NCBI GenBank assembly: GCA_045430285.1
Contig: JAILXV010000001.1
Coordinates: 1,054,001-1,118,000 of the forward strand
DNA: 64,000 nt
DNA from: Agarilytica sp045430285
GTDB taxonomy: Bacteria > Pseudomonadota > Gammaproteobacteria > Pseudomonadales > Cellvibrionaceae
Reading direction: 5' to 3'
Shown here: piece by piece, positions 9,229-18,051 of the stretch
How the letters are laid out: every line of letters begins with the position of its first letter
Numbering within the stretch: position 1 is the first letter of the stretch
Notes under the pieces: model-generated
The model's input: only the letters and a program-made list of their open reading frames with translations
What the model was told of the DNA's origin: nothing
Databases searched by the model: none
Program-made: the position numbers and the translations under genes

Positions 9229-12200
9229 CTATGGCTCTTGCGAGCGTGACAAAATAACCCGCTCACCGGATATAAGGTCCACAACTATGATATCGTCCAA
9301 TGACAATGCATTATTACGTGACGTTACGAACGCAATATCTTCCTCATCCTTCACAACAATACCCGCTGGGTCAAACAGCTGATTCACGCTGTTGGGGCTC
9401 GTCGCGTTGGAAATAGTGGTCATAGCGCCGCCCGTAACAGGCACCGAAAGTACAGCGTCGAGTCCACTATCTACAAAGATGGCGCGGTTATTATCTGAAT
9501 CGTATTCAACATCTCTTGGTGTATCGACATCAGACGAATCTAACAGAACCGTAAATACTCCATCATCAACTGTTATATCGACGGAATAAATGTATTGCTC
9601 ATCGGACTCAGCTATCAAAAGCGTTTGTGAATCGACAAAATCAAAACCATTAGGTTCTGTGAGTGAAAAATTAACGTCAAAAAAAGCTTCTCGTTCGGCT
9701 GCACCCGTTTCTAAGTCTATCGCGAAGATCAAACTGGTATTATCGGACCCGTATAGCCTTCCATCGAAAGGACTAACTCTTAAGCCGAATGGATCGCCGA
9801 TTATAGACGGTGACTCAGAAATTGTTGCTAATCCCAAACCATCTTCGTCAGTTGTATAGACATCGCCAAAAATACCAATTAAAGCAGAAATGAATATATT
9901 CCCAGTGTTATTGTCAATATGAACTCGGTTTGGAGCAGAAGGTAACGTCGCTGATGAAATAAGCTCTGTTCTAACCCCAGTATCAATATTTACTCGATAA
10001 ACCGCGTCGGCATCTGAAACAATTAACCTGTTATTTCGTGTGTCTAACGAGATACCTCCACTAGAGATATCTTCTAACCGGTTATTGGCATCAGGGAAGC
10101 TTGCGACAACCGCTTGATGATTGACGCTTACTGATGCTGCTGAAGTCTCTATATTCCCAGCCGAATCTTCTGTCGTGACGCTAATAACATTCGTAGCACC
10201 AGATTCAAGATCTACCTCACCAGACCACGAAGCGAAAGTACCATCATTCAATGATGTTGCCGTAACGGTATCAATCACGCCTGACGCAGCCGTTGTCACT
10301 GTGAGTGTAATTGTTTGAATATCGTTATAGTCGTCTTCTGCAGTACCACGAACCGTTAGCGTTAATCCTTCCGTCGCTGTGACGGGCGTGGGAAAAACGA
10401 TATCAGCCGTTGGCGCAGTTTCATCTGCTAGGGTGGTGACGGTGTACGTTCCTGAATAATCGCCAATAGTGACCGTAGCGATAACGTCATCGTTCGTATC
10501 AGATGAAGCATCCGCTCTTACTTCAACAGTTTGGCCATCTGATGCGGTGCCCGACGTAACAAACGCCCCGCCATTAATGCTCACCTCGCCATTCGTCACA
10601 CTTACTGCCTGGCTTTCGCCAAAATCCGATAAGGTCACAACCGTATCTGATTGAACATTTTCTGTTTCAGGCGCTATATCCGTTTGGCTCTCAAACGTGA
10701 GTGCTGTTCTTATTTGGAAATCCGCAGATTGCTGATGTGCGCCTTCACTAAGATTTAGGGTGGCAGTGGTAACACCTAAAGAGTCTGACGATGAGCTTGC
10801 TCTAACACGCAGCACTTGTCCATTCGTTACATTACCCGATGATTGAAAATTATTGTCGCCACCAACATCAAAGGTGCCGTTTGTGACACTGACTGAAATC
10901 GTATCGTTGATATCCGAAACGGTTATGTCATCAGAGATCACTAACGCACCGGCCACGGCTTCATCTTCGGCGGTGATGGTGACCGACGCTGGGGCTATGT
11001 CTTGCGCTTCTGTCACGACGGTAAACATGCTGCTTTCAGAACCAATGGTCAATGTCGCGTTAACCGTGGTATCAAAAGAAGCTGAACTTGTTAACTGAAC
11101 AATCACACTATCATCATTTGATACCGTACCTGAAGTGACTGGTGAGCCACCATTAATAGTAAAGGCGCCTGCAGTAATACTAATATCCACCTGGTCGTTC
11201 AACCCTGCGACGATAATTTCTGGAAAACTATTTAAGGTTGATATCGCCGATCCCAAGATGGGTGATCGCGCAAAAGACTCGGGGGTATCGTCTCGATCTA
11301 ATGTTGTTACCGTGAATGTGCCATCAACGGTTGCACCTTCAGGCCCAATACTTAAGGTGGCGGTGGCAGCGGTTGAAAATAATGGGGATGCGGTCACGCG
11401 CACGATCACTTCTTGATTGTTACTGATGAGTCCGTCTTCTGAGGTAAACGCGCCCCCATCGATTGCGTATTCACCGTTTGAGATGGAAATCGGTGCGGCA
11501 TCATTTAAATCAGAAATCGGCGTTGCAATGGTGTCTTGCTGGCTGCTTAGCGCGACATCAGACCGCGCTGCAAACTCGTAACTTGTGGGCGTGATGTCCT
11601 GAGCAAGGGTAGTCACTGTGAAAGCAGCGTCTACCGTCGCTCCCGCTGGGCCTATACTCAATGTGGCGGTGGCACCGGTTGAAAATAATGAGGATGCCGT
11701 CACGCGCACAATCACTTCTTGATTGTTGCTGATGAGTCCGTCTTCCGAGGTAAACGCGCCCCCATCGATTGCGTATTCACCGTTTGAGATGGAAATCGGT
11801 GCGGCATCATTTAAATCAGAAATCGGCGTTGCAATGGTGTCTTGCTGGCTGCTTGGCGCGACATCAGATCGCGCTGCAAACTCGTAACTTGCGGGCGTTA
11901 TATCCTGAGCAAGCGTTGTAACGGTGTACGTGCCACTAACACCACCAATTGTTAGCGTCAGGCTGGCATCACTGCTGAACTCACTGGAAGCGGTTAAGCG
12001 TACTTGAACACTCTGGCCATTACTGACGGTGCCACTTCCGCTTGTGTAGCTACCGCCATTTACGCGGTATTCGCCACCGCTAATCGATATAGCGGCAGCG
12101 CTGTCTATTCCGGTAATGGTGACGCTTGCTGACTCGACTTGCTCTCCTGGTTCCACCGCTGCTTCAGCCGTAAAACTAAAGCTATCTGGGGTTGTATCTG

Positions 12201-12294
12201 GGTTTGAGCCGCCGCCACCGCCCCCACATGCACTGATGATAAAAACGAGCGAAAGGATAAAAGTTGAGCGAAGAAATGAAAGCGAACGCGTCAT
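9229..12294 (-). CDS. Repeat-rich surface lipoprotein with C-terminal beta-propeller-like domain
   Basis: 1021 residues from ATG 12294, chosen because a TGGAG site lies 5 bases upstream and the following MTRSLSFLRSTFILSLVFIISAC is a typical lipoprotein signal; an in-frame start at 12405 would bury it. After the lipid cysteine comes a Gly run and then about seven immunoglobulin-like repeats of roughly 100 residues, each ending in FTVTT or TYTVTT. Two repeats are almost identical in DNA. A bacterial Ig-like or cadherin-like unit (VTATEGLTLTVRGTAEDDYN) follows. The last 280 residues (DTRNNRLIVSDADAVYRVNI, DPFGLRVSPFDGRLYGSDN) resemble NHL/SMP-30 propeller blades. It is probably an exposed binding protein; the ligand is unknown. 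Lipase and this gene converge. Confidence 0.8.
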   Translation of the reverse strand: MTRSLSFLRSTFILSLVFIISACGGGGGGSNPDTTPDSFSFTAEAAVEPGEQVESASVTITGIDSAAAISISGGEYRVNGGSYTSGSGTVSNGQSVQVRLTASSEFSSDASLTLTIGGVSGTYTVTTLAQDITPASYEFAARSDVAPSSQQDTIATPISDLNDAAPISISNGEYAIDGGAFTSEDGLISNNQEVIVRVTASSLFSTGATATLSIGPAGATVDAAFTVTTLAQDITPTSYEFAARSDVALSSQQDTIATPISDLNDAAPISISNGEYAIDGGAFTSEDGLISNNQEVIVRVTASPLFSTAATATLSIGPEGATVDGTFTVTTLDRDDTPESFARSPILGSAISTLNSFPEIIVAGLNDQVDISITAGAFTINGGSPVTSGTVSNDDSVIVQLTSSASFDTTVNATLTIGSESSMFTVVTEAQDIAPASVTITAEDEAVAGALVISDDITVSDINDTISVSVTNGTFDVGGDNNFQSSGNVTNGQVLRVRASSSSDSLGVTTATLNLSEGAHQQSADFQIRTALTFESQTDIAPETENVQSDTVVTLSDFGESQAVSVTNGEVSINGGAFVTSGTASDGQTVEVRADASSDTNDDVIATVTIGDYSGTYTVTTLADETAPTADIVFPTPVTATEGLTLTVRGTAEDDYNDIQTITLTVTTAASGVIDTVTATSLNDGTFASWSGEVDLESGATNVISVTTEDSAGNIETSAASVSVNHQAVVASFPDANNRLEDISSGGISLDTRNNRLIVSDADAVYRVNIDTGVRTELISSATLPSAPNRVHIDNNTGNIFISALIGIFGDVYTTDEDGLGLATISESPSIIGDPFGLRVSPFDGRLYGSDNTSLIFAIDLETGAAEREAFFDVNFSLTEPNGFDFVDSQTLLIAESDEQYIYSVDITVDDGVFTVLLDSSDVDTPRDVEYDSDNNRAIFVDSGLDAVLSVPVTGGAMTTISNATSPNSVNQLFDPAGIVVKDEEDIAFVTSRNNALSLDDIIVVDLISGERVILSRSQEP
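11293..11904. repeat. Two tandem 306-bp repeats in the surface lipoprotein gene
   Basis: Copies 11599-11904 and 11293-11598 encode adjacent 102-residue Ig-like units (DITPxSYEFAARSDVAxSSQ ...) that differ at only a few positions. The period is a multiple of three. Neighbouring units in the same gene are far more diverged, so this pair is a recent duplication. Confidence 0.85.
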
Positions 12295-12547
12295 TGATGA
12301 CTCCATGTAAAAAAACGATCCGGCGCCACCAATATCTTTTGGTTTAGTACGCCCCAAGTGTGTGATTTTCAGGGGCGGAATTGTGTCAGAAATGGCTCCC
12401 AACATCTATGGATTTGATCGATTTTTGAGAGCTTGTTCTGGGGTTTGGCGCTCTATTCATGTATTCCTAAGCACTCGTTTACAACCACTAGAACTCAAAT
12501 TATTCAGTCTTTAATAAATCGACATAGAAAATACACGAAATCAAGGC

Positions 12548-13378
12548 TTAAGATAACAGCTCCCTTTCAAGCCCTTCGTGTTTTTCAACGTCTTCTTTGG
12601 CTACAGGCCACTTTAATGGAGCGAAGCATTCCGTTAATTCTATACCTGGGCTTCCCTGCTTAACTTGTTCGATCAATCCCTGGGTTTCAGCAGAAAGCTC
12701 TAACGACATACTTTCTATGATTCGATCAACCAAAGCCCGCATTGATTCACGTACATTTTTTCCCCGTCCAATATAGGAAAAGTTCACTTCGACAAAATGC
12801 TTATCGGTTATGGGAAAAACAAACACTCGCTCCTCATTACTTCCGGCAACATCATACGAAGCAGCAGGAACAGGAAAGCTTTTATTTACAATCCAATTGA
12901 TAGGAGCCTTATAACTCGCCTTTCCCATCAATGTTTTCCAACCAAACAAGTTAGTTAAATACAAACTTAATGTGGTTTCGAATGTTTTAGGGTGCAGTAA
13001 TGACCCCGAGCAATATTCATATTTACCTTTTCTCTTGTTTATTCCGACATACATACTCAATTGCCCAGCGTTGCCACCAAACATGGAATAATAAAACCCC
13101 CAAGCTCTACTATAAACCGAAGCAGACTCCCATGCGTCCACAGCAAAGAGGCCGGAAGCAAAACTTCGAAAAGGCTCATCCATTACTTCAAATTTTTTCG
13201 ACGTTAACCAACCGGAGGAATTATAGTGAGGGCTATGGTGGGGAGCTCGAAAGGTCAGCTTATTTCCTGCAATGAAAAACTCATGACGCTTAGCTCCCGA
13301 AAATGAAGGTCCCGAAACCTTATCTGTTTCCTTAGGATTACGGAGTTTTAAAGCATTACATTTCAGGAAAGAGATCAC
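12548..13378 (-). CDS. Unknown cytoplasmic protein coupled to a toxin-like gene; possible immunity protein
   Basis: 276 residues, start GTG 13378, whose GTGA overlaps the TGA stop of the upstream gene by 4 bp, indicating translational coupling. No signal peptide, membrane segment or familiar motif was recognised. The protein has a mixed alpha/beta look, with an aromatic-rich centre (RAWGFYYSMFGG) and a C-terminal helix (ESMRALVDRIIESMSLEL). Its partner is a frameshifted protein with a glycine-zipper hydrophobic C-terminus, and the pairing resembles toxin-immunity organisation near T6SS loci. The immunity role is inferred from gene order alone. Confidence 0.55.
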   Translation of the reverse strand: MISFLKCNALKLRNPKETDKVSGPSFSGAKRHEFFIAGNKLTFRAPHHSPHYNSSGWLTSKKFEVMDEPFRSFASGLFAVDAWESASVYSRAWGFYYSMFGGNAGQLSMYVGINKRKGKYEYCSGSLLHPKTFETTLSLYLTNLFGWKTLMGKASYKAPINWIVNKSFPVPAASYDVAGSNEERVFVFPITDKHFVEVNFSYIGRGKNVRESMRALVDRIIESMSLELSAETQGLIEQVKQGSPGIELTECFAPLKWPVAKEDVEKHEGLERELLS

Positions 13379-14585
13379 TTAATTTTACCAACATTTTTGT
13401 CGTAGTATTTCGGAGCGACATGCCTTGTTATTGTATCTCCTGTTTTTAAACCAGCAAGACCAGCACCAATAGCACCTCCAATCGCGGTCAAAATTGGAAA
13501 GGTTGGTATTGCCATCCCCACGCCCACAGCCCCAACTGCAGCCGTCGCCATAGCGGTTAAACCCTGAACTTTTGTTACCTGACCAGAAAAATCCCAGACT
13601 GCATTACCAACCCGATACCTTTCCTCTTTTTTGAGACGGTTAACTATCATACGGGCCTGATCACGATTACCCATGTAATCCCCGACCTCAGTGGTGACAA
13701 AATTTCTGTCCAAGTTTAACCCAAGCTCATGCGCCATCATTACAGCTTGGTTAACATTTGTACTAGGCCGATACATAAATGCGCTATGCCCCGCTAACTT
13801 CACGTTTTGGTCTACAACAATTTTCATTGCCTGAGTTAATACTGCCGACCCACCAAATTCAGAGACCCAGCTAATACCTTTAGTATCTTTGGATTTGATC
13901 ATTGACTGAGCCAACATTAGCGCAGACCCATAAATTGATTCATTCGTTAAAGGGTTAGCCGCCTTGTTATAGTTTTTTAGCCCCCCGATAGATTTTTCGC
14001 CAGGGGTAAAATGTAAATCGAACTTATCAAAAAATGGGCCTCCACCACCTGGGGCTTTCGACACCCTGTGCGCCATCGTTCCTGCAGCGTCTTTTGCATC
14101 ATGGTGACGCCTATCGGTAACGCCAACGAATCGCTGTCCAGTTTGGCCATCAGATAACTCTCCATTTTCCAGATACTCGACGTCCCACTTGTCACTTCGT
14201 TTTGTAGCGTTATACAAACCGGTCATCGTGTTTTGATCATTTACTTCGAAATAAGCAGTGTCAAATTCGAGATAATCAATTTTGTATGTATCATTCACCT
14301 GCCTTTCAACCGTCGCTTTAATACCAGGCAAAATAACAAAAAACTGCTCCTTTCCACGAGCCACCATTTCGTTTGGACGAATATAAATATTATCTTTACC
14401 TAATCGTCCTGAGCTTAATGCTTGAAGACCACCAACAGCCAATCGCGCCCGTGATTCCCAGCCTGAGCCGCTTTATTCAATAGGTCATATGTCTGTTCAT
14501 ACGCAGGTACGATCTGAACTCTCTTACCACCGAGATTTCCGGCGATAGTTCGAGGGGCAGCGGGTGCAGATGGAGGGCTATACAT
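13375..14585 (-). pseudogene. Toxin-like gene split by a one-base frameshift
   Basis: The likely original start is ATG 14585 (MYSPPSAPAAPRTIAG), with AAGGA 7 bases upstream. That frame stops at 14415, after about 56 codons. The rest (13375 to about 14440, about 355 residues) reads in the neighbouring frame with only a TTG available as a start. The two frames overlap at about 14415-14475. Joining them needs a -1 shift, equivalent to one missing base near the G-rich gctgggaatcacgggcgcg. The restored protein would be about 403 residues. The C-terminal 60 residues have alanine/glycine-rich hydrophobic segments (AMATAAVGAVGVGMAIP, LTAIGGAIGAGLAGL), as in membrane-inserting toxins. No known family was recognised. 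A true mutation and a sequencing error cannot be separated here. Confidence 0.6.
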
Positions 14586-14746
14586 AAAAATATCCTTAAT
14601 TTTCGTCCTTAAAGGCTCTCGCGGCGCTAATGCTACCTGATATACCTCAGAGCGTGAAGAAAACAAGGGAGTGTATGAATAGTTTTGAGAACTCAGCCAA
14701 AAAACCTCATTAAGTAGACCCTATCAGAATCACGTACCGCTATTCG

Positions 14747-14763
14747 GTCGGTTTAAAACCGAC
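14747..14763. promoter_or_regulatory. 17-bp palindrome upstream of the DUF2239 gene
   Basis: gtcggtttaaaaccgac, with perfect 8-bp arms around one base. It lies 80 bp upstream of the DUF2239 start, followed by AT-rich copies of ttattattaccatgg / tattattttaaccaagg. It may be an operator; no regulator can be assigned. Confidence 0.4.
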
Positions 14764-14843
14764 ATACACATTAACAACCGTGGCCAATTTATTATTACCA
14801 TGGTATTATTATTTTAACCAAGGTTATTAAAGGAGTTAAAACA

Positions 14844-15416
14844 ATGACCTCACATATTGTTTTTGAGCAACACCATTGCGCGTGCTACGGGACGCTATTA
14901 GACATTGCGATGTGGGCCCGAGCTCGCGAGCAGGACGAAAACGACCTGCCAGTCCTTATTTTTGAGATGGATACTGGAAGGCAAATCGATATTGATACCC
15001 GCGGCACAGAGACGGAGATACAGACTCGGTTCGCCCTGCCCGACACCGAGGAAAACTCTCCTCAACAACCAGGAAAAGGCAAACGAGGCCGCCCCAAGTT
15101 AGGCGTCGTAGGTCGTGAAGTTACGCTACTCCCAAGGCACTGGGAGTGGCTCGACCGCCAAAGAGGTGGCGCTTCGGGCACTATCCGGCGTTTAGTTGAT
15201 GAAGCCAGAAAGCAAAGCGCCCATTCTGATGGGATACGTATGGCACAAGACCGAACCAACCGCTTTATTTCCGCGATAGCCGGTGATTTACCAGGTTTTG
15301 AAGAGGCCACGCGTGCGCTGTATTCAGGGAATGAAGCAGCTTTTGTCGAACACGTTAATTTCTGGCCAAAAGACGTACGTACTTACACATTAAAGTTTTC
15401 TGATGGCGCTTTTTAG
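14844..15416 (+). CDS. DUF2239 family protein
   Basis: 190 residues, preceded by an AAAGGAG ribosome site. The centre is the signature of DUF2239 (GKRGRPKLGVVGREVTLLPRHWEWLDRQRGG, residues about 78-108), followed by SGTIRRLVDEARK. The RGRPKLG segment resembles an AT-hook and the following part a ribbon-helix-helix-like unit, so DNA binding is possible, but the family function is not established. The C-terminus (LPGFEEATRALYSGNEAAFVEHVNFWPKDVRTY) is also typical of the family. The next gene starts 30 bp downstream, so the two may be co-transcribed. Confidence 0.85.
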   Translation: MTSHIVFEQHHCACYGTLLDIAMWARAREQDENDLPVLIFEMDTGRQIDIDTRGTETEIQTRFALPDTEENSPQQPGKGKRGRPKLGVVGREVTLLPRHWEWLDRQRGGASGTIRRLVDEARKQSAHSDGIRMAQDRTNRFISAIAGDLPGFEEATRALYSGNEAAFVEHVNFWPKDVRTYTLKFSDGAF

Positions 15417-15446
15417 AGGTGTCATTAATCTAAAGGAAAGACGATC

Positions 15447-15929
15447 ATGGATAATGTATTCATCTTTAACACCGTATCTAACACCTTTATTTTGGGGTGG
15501 TTAAGCCTACTTATTGGTAGCTTTTTAGCGTACGAGTCTCCTAACCGCCGCCGCTTGTTATTTATTGGGGGCCGGCTCATACCGCTAGTGCTGCTTGCAG
15601 CTTTTCTATCGGGTGTAGCTCTTACTCGTTCTATAGAGCCCAAAGGTCACATTTTTAGTTATGACGGCGTTATTACGATGCTAAGTGTGCCTGAGCGAGT
15701 ACTCAACCTTTGGACGGAAATACTAGCCTACATGCTCTTCGTTGCACGTTGGATTGTGGATGATTTACAGAAACGACATATACCCAAGGGCTTCAGTGTT
15801 TTTTGTGTTATCGCTACATTTTTATCTGGGGCGCTAGGGATATTGGCTTACTTTATCTCCACTGCCTTGCACTATATTGGCTTGCGCTATGCCTACGGGA
15901 AGTTGAATTTCATTAGGGACCAGATATGA
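15447..15929 (+). CDS. ABA4-like (DUF4281) integral membrane protein
   Basis: 160 residues with four hydrophobic segments (about 8-28, 40-60, 89-104 and 119-144). The third and fourth carry the pattern of the ABA4-like family (EILAYMLFVARWIVDDLQKR, then ATFLSGALGILAYFI). In plants the family is linked to neoxanthin synthesis; in bacteria its role is unknown. It sits 30 bp after the DUF2239 gene. A GAAAG-type ribosome site precedes the ATG. Confidence 0.7.
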   Translation: MDNVFIFNTVSNTFILGWLSLLIGSFLAYESPNRRRLLFIGGRLIPLVLLAAFLSGVALTRSIEPKGHIFSYDGVITMLSVPERVLNLWTEILAYMLFVARWIVDDLQKRHIPKGFSVFCVIATFLSGALGILAYFISTALHYIGLRYAYGKLNFIRDQI

Positions 15930-15945
15930 ACCGTTGTGACTTTTT

Positions 15946-15963
15946 TGTAGGATATATCTCACA
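15946..15963 (+). promoter_or_regulatory. GacA (UvrY)-type box upstream of the CsrB-like RNA
   Basis: TGTAGG-N6-CTCACA, matching the GacA upstream activating site TGTAAG-N6-CTTACA at 10 of 12 defined positions, with the two differences placed symmetrically so that dyad symmetry is kept. Its centre is about 65 bp before the proposed RNA start, the spacing known for rsmY and rsmZ genes. Confidence 0.7.
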
Positions 15964-16017
15964 AACATCAGTGACGATCTCCACTATTCCTACATTGCCT
16001 GCCCTGGAATAATGGCC

Positions 16018-16320
16018 ACCATGAAATCGCAGCACAGGATTGACCAGGGCCGGTAGCAGGTATGCACATAGGGTTAACCCCGAAGGAATTGAGGGCAGGA
16101 CCCCGTAAGGACATTTGTGATATCCAAGGTCGGACATCAGCCAGGACTGCACAAGGATTCGTAGGCATTTAAAGGGATCGGACCAAAGGGAGATGCAATA
16201 GGAGCATCGTGGAGTATCAGTACGACGGAACACGTATTTACCAGGACGGTAGACCACCAAGGATATGGATGTAGGTGAAAAGATATAGAAGCCGAGGCAT
16301 GGAATGCCTCGGCTTTTTTA
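16018..16320 (+). ncRNA. csrB: CsrB/RsmZ-family CsrA-sequestering RNA
   Basis: No plausible plus-strand coding frame is present, yet the region contains about 18 GGA triplets in 300 nt, many in the CsrA/RsmA context (caggatt, aaggaat, gcaggac, aaggaca, ccaggact, aaggatt, ccaggacg, aaggatatggatg). It ends in a strong intrinsic terminator. A GacA box lies about 65 bp upstream. RNAs of this type bind many copies of CsrA/RsmA and so release its mRNA targets, under GacS/GacA control; in pseudomonads the T6SS is one such target. The 5' end is estimated from the box spacing and is uncertain by perhaps 20 bases. Assigned by features, not by sequence identity to a known csrB. Confidence 0.75.
16289..16320 (+). 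terminator. Intrinsic terminator of the CsrB-like RNA
   Basis: 12-bp perfect stem aagccgaggcat / atgcctcggctt with a three-base loop (gga), followed by a run of T. Confidence 0.9.
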
Positions 16321-16436
16321 TTGCCTAAGCTATATTGTCCTGTACAGACCGACCCAGTCGCACGCCGTAACCGCACAAAGTTATAACCGGTAACTAAGAA
16401 ATAGAAAAATATGCGTACTCATCGCTTAAAATACGC

Positions 16437-16465
16437 CTGAAAAACGGAATCGTTCGCGGTATAAT
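16437..16465 (+). promoter_or_regulatory. Sigma-70-type promoter of the AraC-type HTH gene
   Basis: CTGAAA (16437-16442) and a perfect TATAAT (16460-16465) with a 17-bp spacer. Transcription would start near 16472, leaving a leader of about 30 bases with AAGGAG before the ATG. Confidence 0.65.
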
Positions 16466-16502
16466 TCTCACCCACGAAAATGCGCCAACAAGGAGCCCCT
16501 AT

Positions 16503-16964
16503 ATGTCGGATTCTGAGCATCCTTCCGACAACGAGTTGAATCTCCAAAAAACCGAATTCAAGGAAATAGAAAAGCACTATCAACGAATCATTACCCATCA
16601 CATAGATCGCGCCAAACTGCCTATGGTATATGGGTGGACGAGTAAGGTAATGATGTCTCTCATTTGGCGCTTAGGTAAAACCAAATTAGAAATCGGCCTG
16701 GTGGCTGATGAACTGGATATGCCAACACGCACCCTACAAAACCACCTATCTCAAGAGGGTACAAGCTTTACCTATCTGCGGGATCAAGTAAGACAGCATT
16801 ATGCCATTCAGTTGTTGATCGATGGTAAGAAGGTAGAAGAGATGTTTCCTATGCTGGATTTCGCCGATCGCACCGGCTTGATCAATGCTTTTAAGCGCTG
16901 GACAGGGCTTCCACCCCATCACTTTAGAAAACTATACAATGTATATGTTCGAGGAAAGAAATAG
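16503..16964 (+). CDS. Small AraC-type helix-turn-helix regulator
   Basis: 153 residues. The C-terminal 90 residues form a double HTH of the AraC/XylS class: first helix pair LVADELDMPTRTLQNHLSQEG, second FADRTGLINAFKRWTGLPPHHFRK with the typical F(K/R)RW(T)G..P..FR end. The N-terminal 55 residues are helical and charged and lack the usual ligand-binding cupin, so the protein may be always active or may depend on a partner. It stands between the CsrB-like RNA and the end of the left T6SS arm, which it meets convergently. Control of the T6SS locus is possible but only suggested by position. Confidence 0.8.
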   Translation: MSDSEHPSDNELNLQKTEFKEIEKHYQRIITHHIDRAKLPMVYGWTSKVMMSLIWRLGKTKLEIGLVADELDMPTRTLQNHLSQEGTSFTYLRDQVRQHYAIQLLIDGKKVEEMFPMLDFADRTGLINAFKRWTGLPPHHFRKLYNVYVRGKK

Positions 16965-17087
16965 GCTGTAGACGCACACCTATTTCTCTTTTTGATAGCC
17001 TACCTCTCTTTACACTCGCCTAATCTACACATCATTTATTTTGAGCTAACGACTACGCTAGTCCCCACCCTTGAGCGGAACAAGCAG

Positions 17088-18041
17088 CTATGAGGGCAAA
17101 AATTCAATTGGGTAAGTTACAGTGATCGGCGCTTCGCGAGTTTCAAATTTGAATCGCTTAACTCGTGCAATAATTCTTCGTTCCAACGTCGGAGCGTTCA
17201 GCTCGCTAGATGCAATTTTCACGTTAGTTACAGAACCATCTGCTGCAATTGTGATTTCCAATACCAATTTACCCTTTAAGCCTGGTTGCTTACGACGCTC
17301 ACGATTGTAGAGCGAAAAAAGTTGACCTTTGTTCTGATCAAAGACAATCGTAATATCTTCTTCGCCACGAGCCCCCGTTTTCGACTTAGTGGGCTTGGTT
17401 GGATCGTCACTTTCAACTTGATCACTCTTCGTTAAGGATTGTTTTACGAGAGCAACGTCTCTAGCAGAGAGTTTGGTTGTGCCTACGCCACCAACATAAT
17501 CGGAAGTGCTCACATTCCCACTGCCCTCGTTAGCGCCAGAGGTAAGGATTTCATTGCTCACACCCGCAGTTTTAAGTGCACTAGCCGATGTTTTTTTGGT
17601 TTTAGCACCCACCAAATCATTCACTTCGCTGGTATCCATTAGATCAGCCAACTCGCCACTCAAGGCCAATAATCCACTCTCAGACGCTTTATCTCTCGCC
17701 TTTTTTTCTTTCTTCGTCAGTGGTTTTTTCTTTTCCGCTTCAGTTTCTTTCTTACGTACAACTTTGGGTTTTGGTGTGGGAATAATTTTAGGCGTCGGCA
17801 CTGGTGTCGCCTTTGGTTTGGGCGGCTCGACCTTTTTCTTTTGCGTAATAAACTTGGCCACTCGTTCTGGCACCACGGTGCGAGGCTTACGTTCTTTTGG
17901 AGGTACGTCTACCGACGATACCACTAGAGCCAAAATGAATGCGGCAAATAACACAGCCGCAACAATGATATAGAAAGGCTTTTTCTCTTGGCTATCGGGG
18001 ACCCAAGCTACCGCTAAGGATGTATAGTTCCGTGCAGTCAT
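17088..18041 (-). CDS. AgmX/PglI-type TonB-like energy transducer
   Basis: 317 residues from ATG 18041; an earlier in-frame ATG at 18086 would overlap exbD by 35 bp and is less likely. The N-terminus is cytoplasmic, followed by one membrane helix (FYIIVAAVLFAAFILALVV, about residues 23-41). A Pro/Lys-rich periplasmic spacer (PKATPVPTPKIIPTPKPK) and a basic linker come next. The C-terminal domain (GLKGKLVLEITIAADGSVTNVKIASS, then RIIARVKRFKFE) is the AgmX/PglI-type TonB C-terminal fold. Such proteins pass proton-motive force from an ExbBD-type motor to envelope partners. It is the last gene of the minus T6SS arm, 10 bp after exbD. Confidence 0.85.
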   Translation of the reverse strand: MTARNYTSLAVAWVPDSQEKKPFYIIVAAVLFAAFILALVVSSVDVPPKERKPRTVVPERVAKFITQKKKVEPPKPKATPVPTPKIIPTPKPKVVRKKETEAEKKKPLTKKEKKARDKASESGLLALSGELADLMDTSEVNDLVGAKTKKTSASALKTAGVSNEILTSGANEGSGNVSTSDYVGGVGTTKLSARDVALVKQSLTKSDQVESDDPTKPTKSKTGARGEEDITIVFDQNKGQLFSLYNRERRKQPGLKGKLVLEITIAADGSVTNVKIASSELNAPTLERRIIARVKRFKFETREAPITVTYPIEFLPS

Positions 18042-18051
18042 TAAATTTCCG

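Noticed and set aside
14415..14475. Programmed -1 frameshift in the toxin-like gene
   Set aside because: No X XXY YYZ slippery heptamer or downstream stimulatory structure was seen; mutation or sequencing error is simpler.
15913..16260. Minus-strand frame of 115 codons across the CsrB-like RNA
   Set aside because: No ribosome site or protein-like pattern, and it overlaps the GacA box and GGA array.
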